Assembly (NCBI GenBank): GCA_031552765.1
Contig: JAVBME010000008.1
Location: 62,001 to 126,000 of the forward strand
DNA length: 64,000 nt
Direction of reading: 5' to 3'
Source: JAVBME01 sp031552765
GTDB taxonomy: Bacteria; Bacillota; Negativicutes; Acidaminococcales; JAISLQ01
Numbering within the stretch: position 1 is the stretch's first letter; each line of letters opens with the position of its first letter. The position numbers and the translations under genes were made by a program. The notes beneath the pieces are model-generated. The model was not told the origin of the DNA and did no database searches. It worked only from the letters and a program-made list of their open reading frames with translations. Below are positions 63,351 through 64,000 of this stretch, piece after piece.

Positions 63351-64000
63351 ATGGAAAATATTAAAATAAAAAACCTTGAAACCAAATACCCCTTTATACA
63401 TAATTATTTTTCCAGCAATAAAATAGACGTTTCTGCGGCCAAAGAAAAAAGCTTCCGGCAATTGCTGGATTCTTACAGCCCGCTAAAATTAGAAGAAGAG
63501 GCCATAGACAAAGAAAAACTTATAGCAGATATGCATGTTTTCGTCGAGCAAATGTCTTCATTCCTCGGTATAAAAAATGACCGGCTGTCCTCTTTGACCA
63601 TAGTTGCCGGCCAGGATAAAAACGGCGCGTCGGAAAATTTTGGCGAAATAACGATAAATTCTTCGGAAATAGTGTCCATCGTCGGGCCTACCGGCTCGGG
63701 TAAAAGCCGGCTCTTGGCCGATATAGAAGTGATAGCGCAAGAAGATACCCCTACCCGGCGCACCATACTGCTGGACGGGCAAAAAAATAAAGAAAGAAGC
63801 TTTTCTTCCGCCAATAATAAACTGGTGGCCCAGCTTTCGCAGAACATGAATTTCGTCATGGACCTTACGGTTGAGGAATTCCTCTCTTTGCACGCGGAAA
63901 GCCGTATGGTGACCGACGCGGAAAAACGCATTGAACGTATCATCAACGAGGCCAACCAGCTGTCCGGCGAATCATTCGGCCCGGATACCCACCTGACCAG
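63351..64000 (+). CDS. ABC-type ATPase with helical N-terminal domain, partial
   Basis: The gene starts at the ATG at 63351, two bases after the GTPase stop, and is cut by the window end after 216 codons. Residues 1-75 are helical and recall the N-terminal domain of the SBP-like protein (LETKYPFIHNYFSSNKID, then FRQLL). The ABC domain follows, with Walker A GPTGSGKS (112-119) and a probable Q-loop in AQLSQNMNF. The signature motif lies beyond the edge. No membrane segment is seen in the visible part, so it is a soluble ABC protein, not evidently an importer subunit. Confidence 0.85.
   Translation, partial: MENIKIKNLETKYPFIHNYFSSNKIDVSAAKEKSFRQLLDSYSPLKLEEEAIDKEKLIADMHVFVEQMSSFLGIKNDRLSSLTIVAGQDKNGASENFGEITINSSEIVSIVGPTGSGKSRLLADIEVIAQEDTPTRRTILLDGQKNKERSFSSANNKLVAQLSQNMNFVMDLTVEEFLSLHAESRMVTDAEKRIERIINEANQLSGESFGPDTHLT

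Noticed and set aside
1..64000. CRISPR arrays, tRNA or rRNA genes, transposases, phage genes
   Set aside because: I saw no regularly spaced direct repeats, no tRNA cloverleaf, no rRNA stretch and no transposase or integrase motif in any frame.

Overview
The window is chromosomal core-genome sequence from a low-to-mid GC member of the Bacillota (Firmicutes), probably an anaerobe of the Clostridia/Negativicutes type. Support for this comes from strong AGGAGG-type ribosome binding sites with frequent GTG and TTG starts, T-box, S-box (SAM-I) and RFN riboswitches, RNase Y, PASTA kinase PrkC, RemA, Hsp33, FabK, type 2 IPP isomerase and an IspH-ribosomal protein S1 fusion. Negativicutes is a preference, not a proof: no outer-membrane gene set lies in the window.

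Layout. 1-751 (minus): start of hom and its ACT-domain regulator. 902-20115 (minus): long housekeeping clusters holding gpsA, plsY, der, cobO, DUF512 radical SAM, fni, ispH-rpsA, plsC, cmk, a flavoprotein, rluB, dacF-type carboxypeptidase, scpB, scpA, trpS and an M50 protease. A 355-bp structured, repeat-like intergenic region follows, then lysA, an enoyl-CoA hydratase and guaB. 20362-24511: cheV (plus), a metallophosphoesterase and SGNH hydrolase pair (minus), and a T-box-controlled aminotransferase (plus). 24534-30259 (minus): cytosolic hybrid histidine kinase, FIST sensor, TVP38-family membrane protein, recG. 30355: rpmB (plus). 30645-33839 (minus): rny, and recX-recA behind a LexA-type palindrome. 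33901-39013: hslO, sirtuin, and the rib operon (ribD, ribE, ribBA, ribH) under an FMN riboswitch. 39268-50911 (minus): priA, def, fmt, DUF116, rsmB, rlmN, FHA, prpC, prkC, rsgA, rpe. 51005-55704 (minus): yicC, remA, gmk, rpoZ, coaBC, then metK under its own promoter and SAM riboswitch. 55725-61197: an unknown secreted protein, dapF, rqcH (plus), a PAP2 phosphatase and fabK.

The most unusual locus is at the right end (61398-64000, plus strand, cut by the window edge). A leaderless substrate-binding-like protein with a DUF1858-like N-terminus is followed by a HypB/UreG-like P-loop GTPase with cysteine pairs, then by an ABC ATPase whose N-terminus looks like the same small helical domain. None of the three visible proteins has a signal peptide or membrane segment, so this looks like an intracellular ABC/GTPase machine, perhaps for metal-centre delivery or activation, rather than a normal importer.

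Starts were moved from the longest open frame wherever the ribosome binding site decided the matter (thrR, scpB, dacF, recA, ribH, prkC, rlmN, DUF116, def, metK, rpoZ, remA, dapF, rqcH, fabK and others). All functional assignments come from motif and family recognition by eye; no database search was run.
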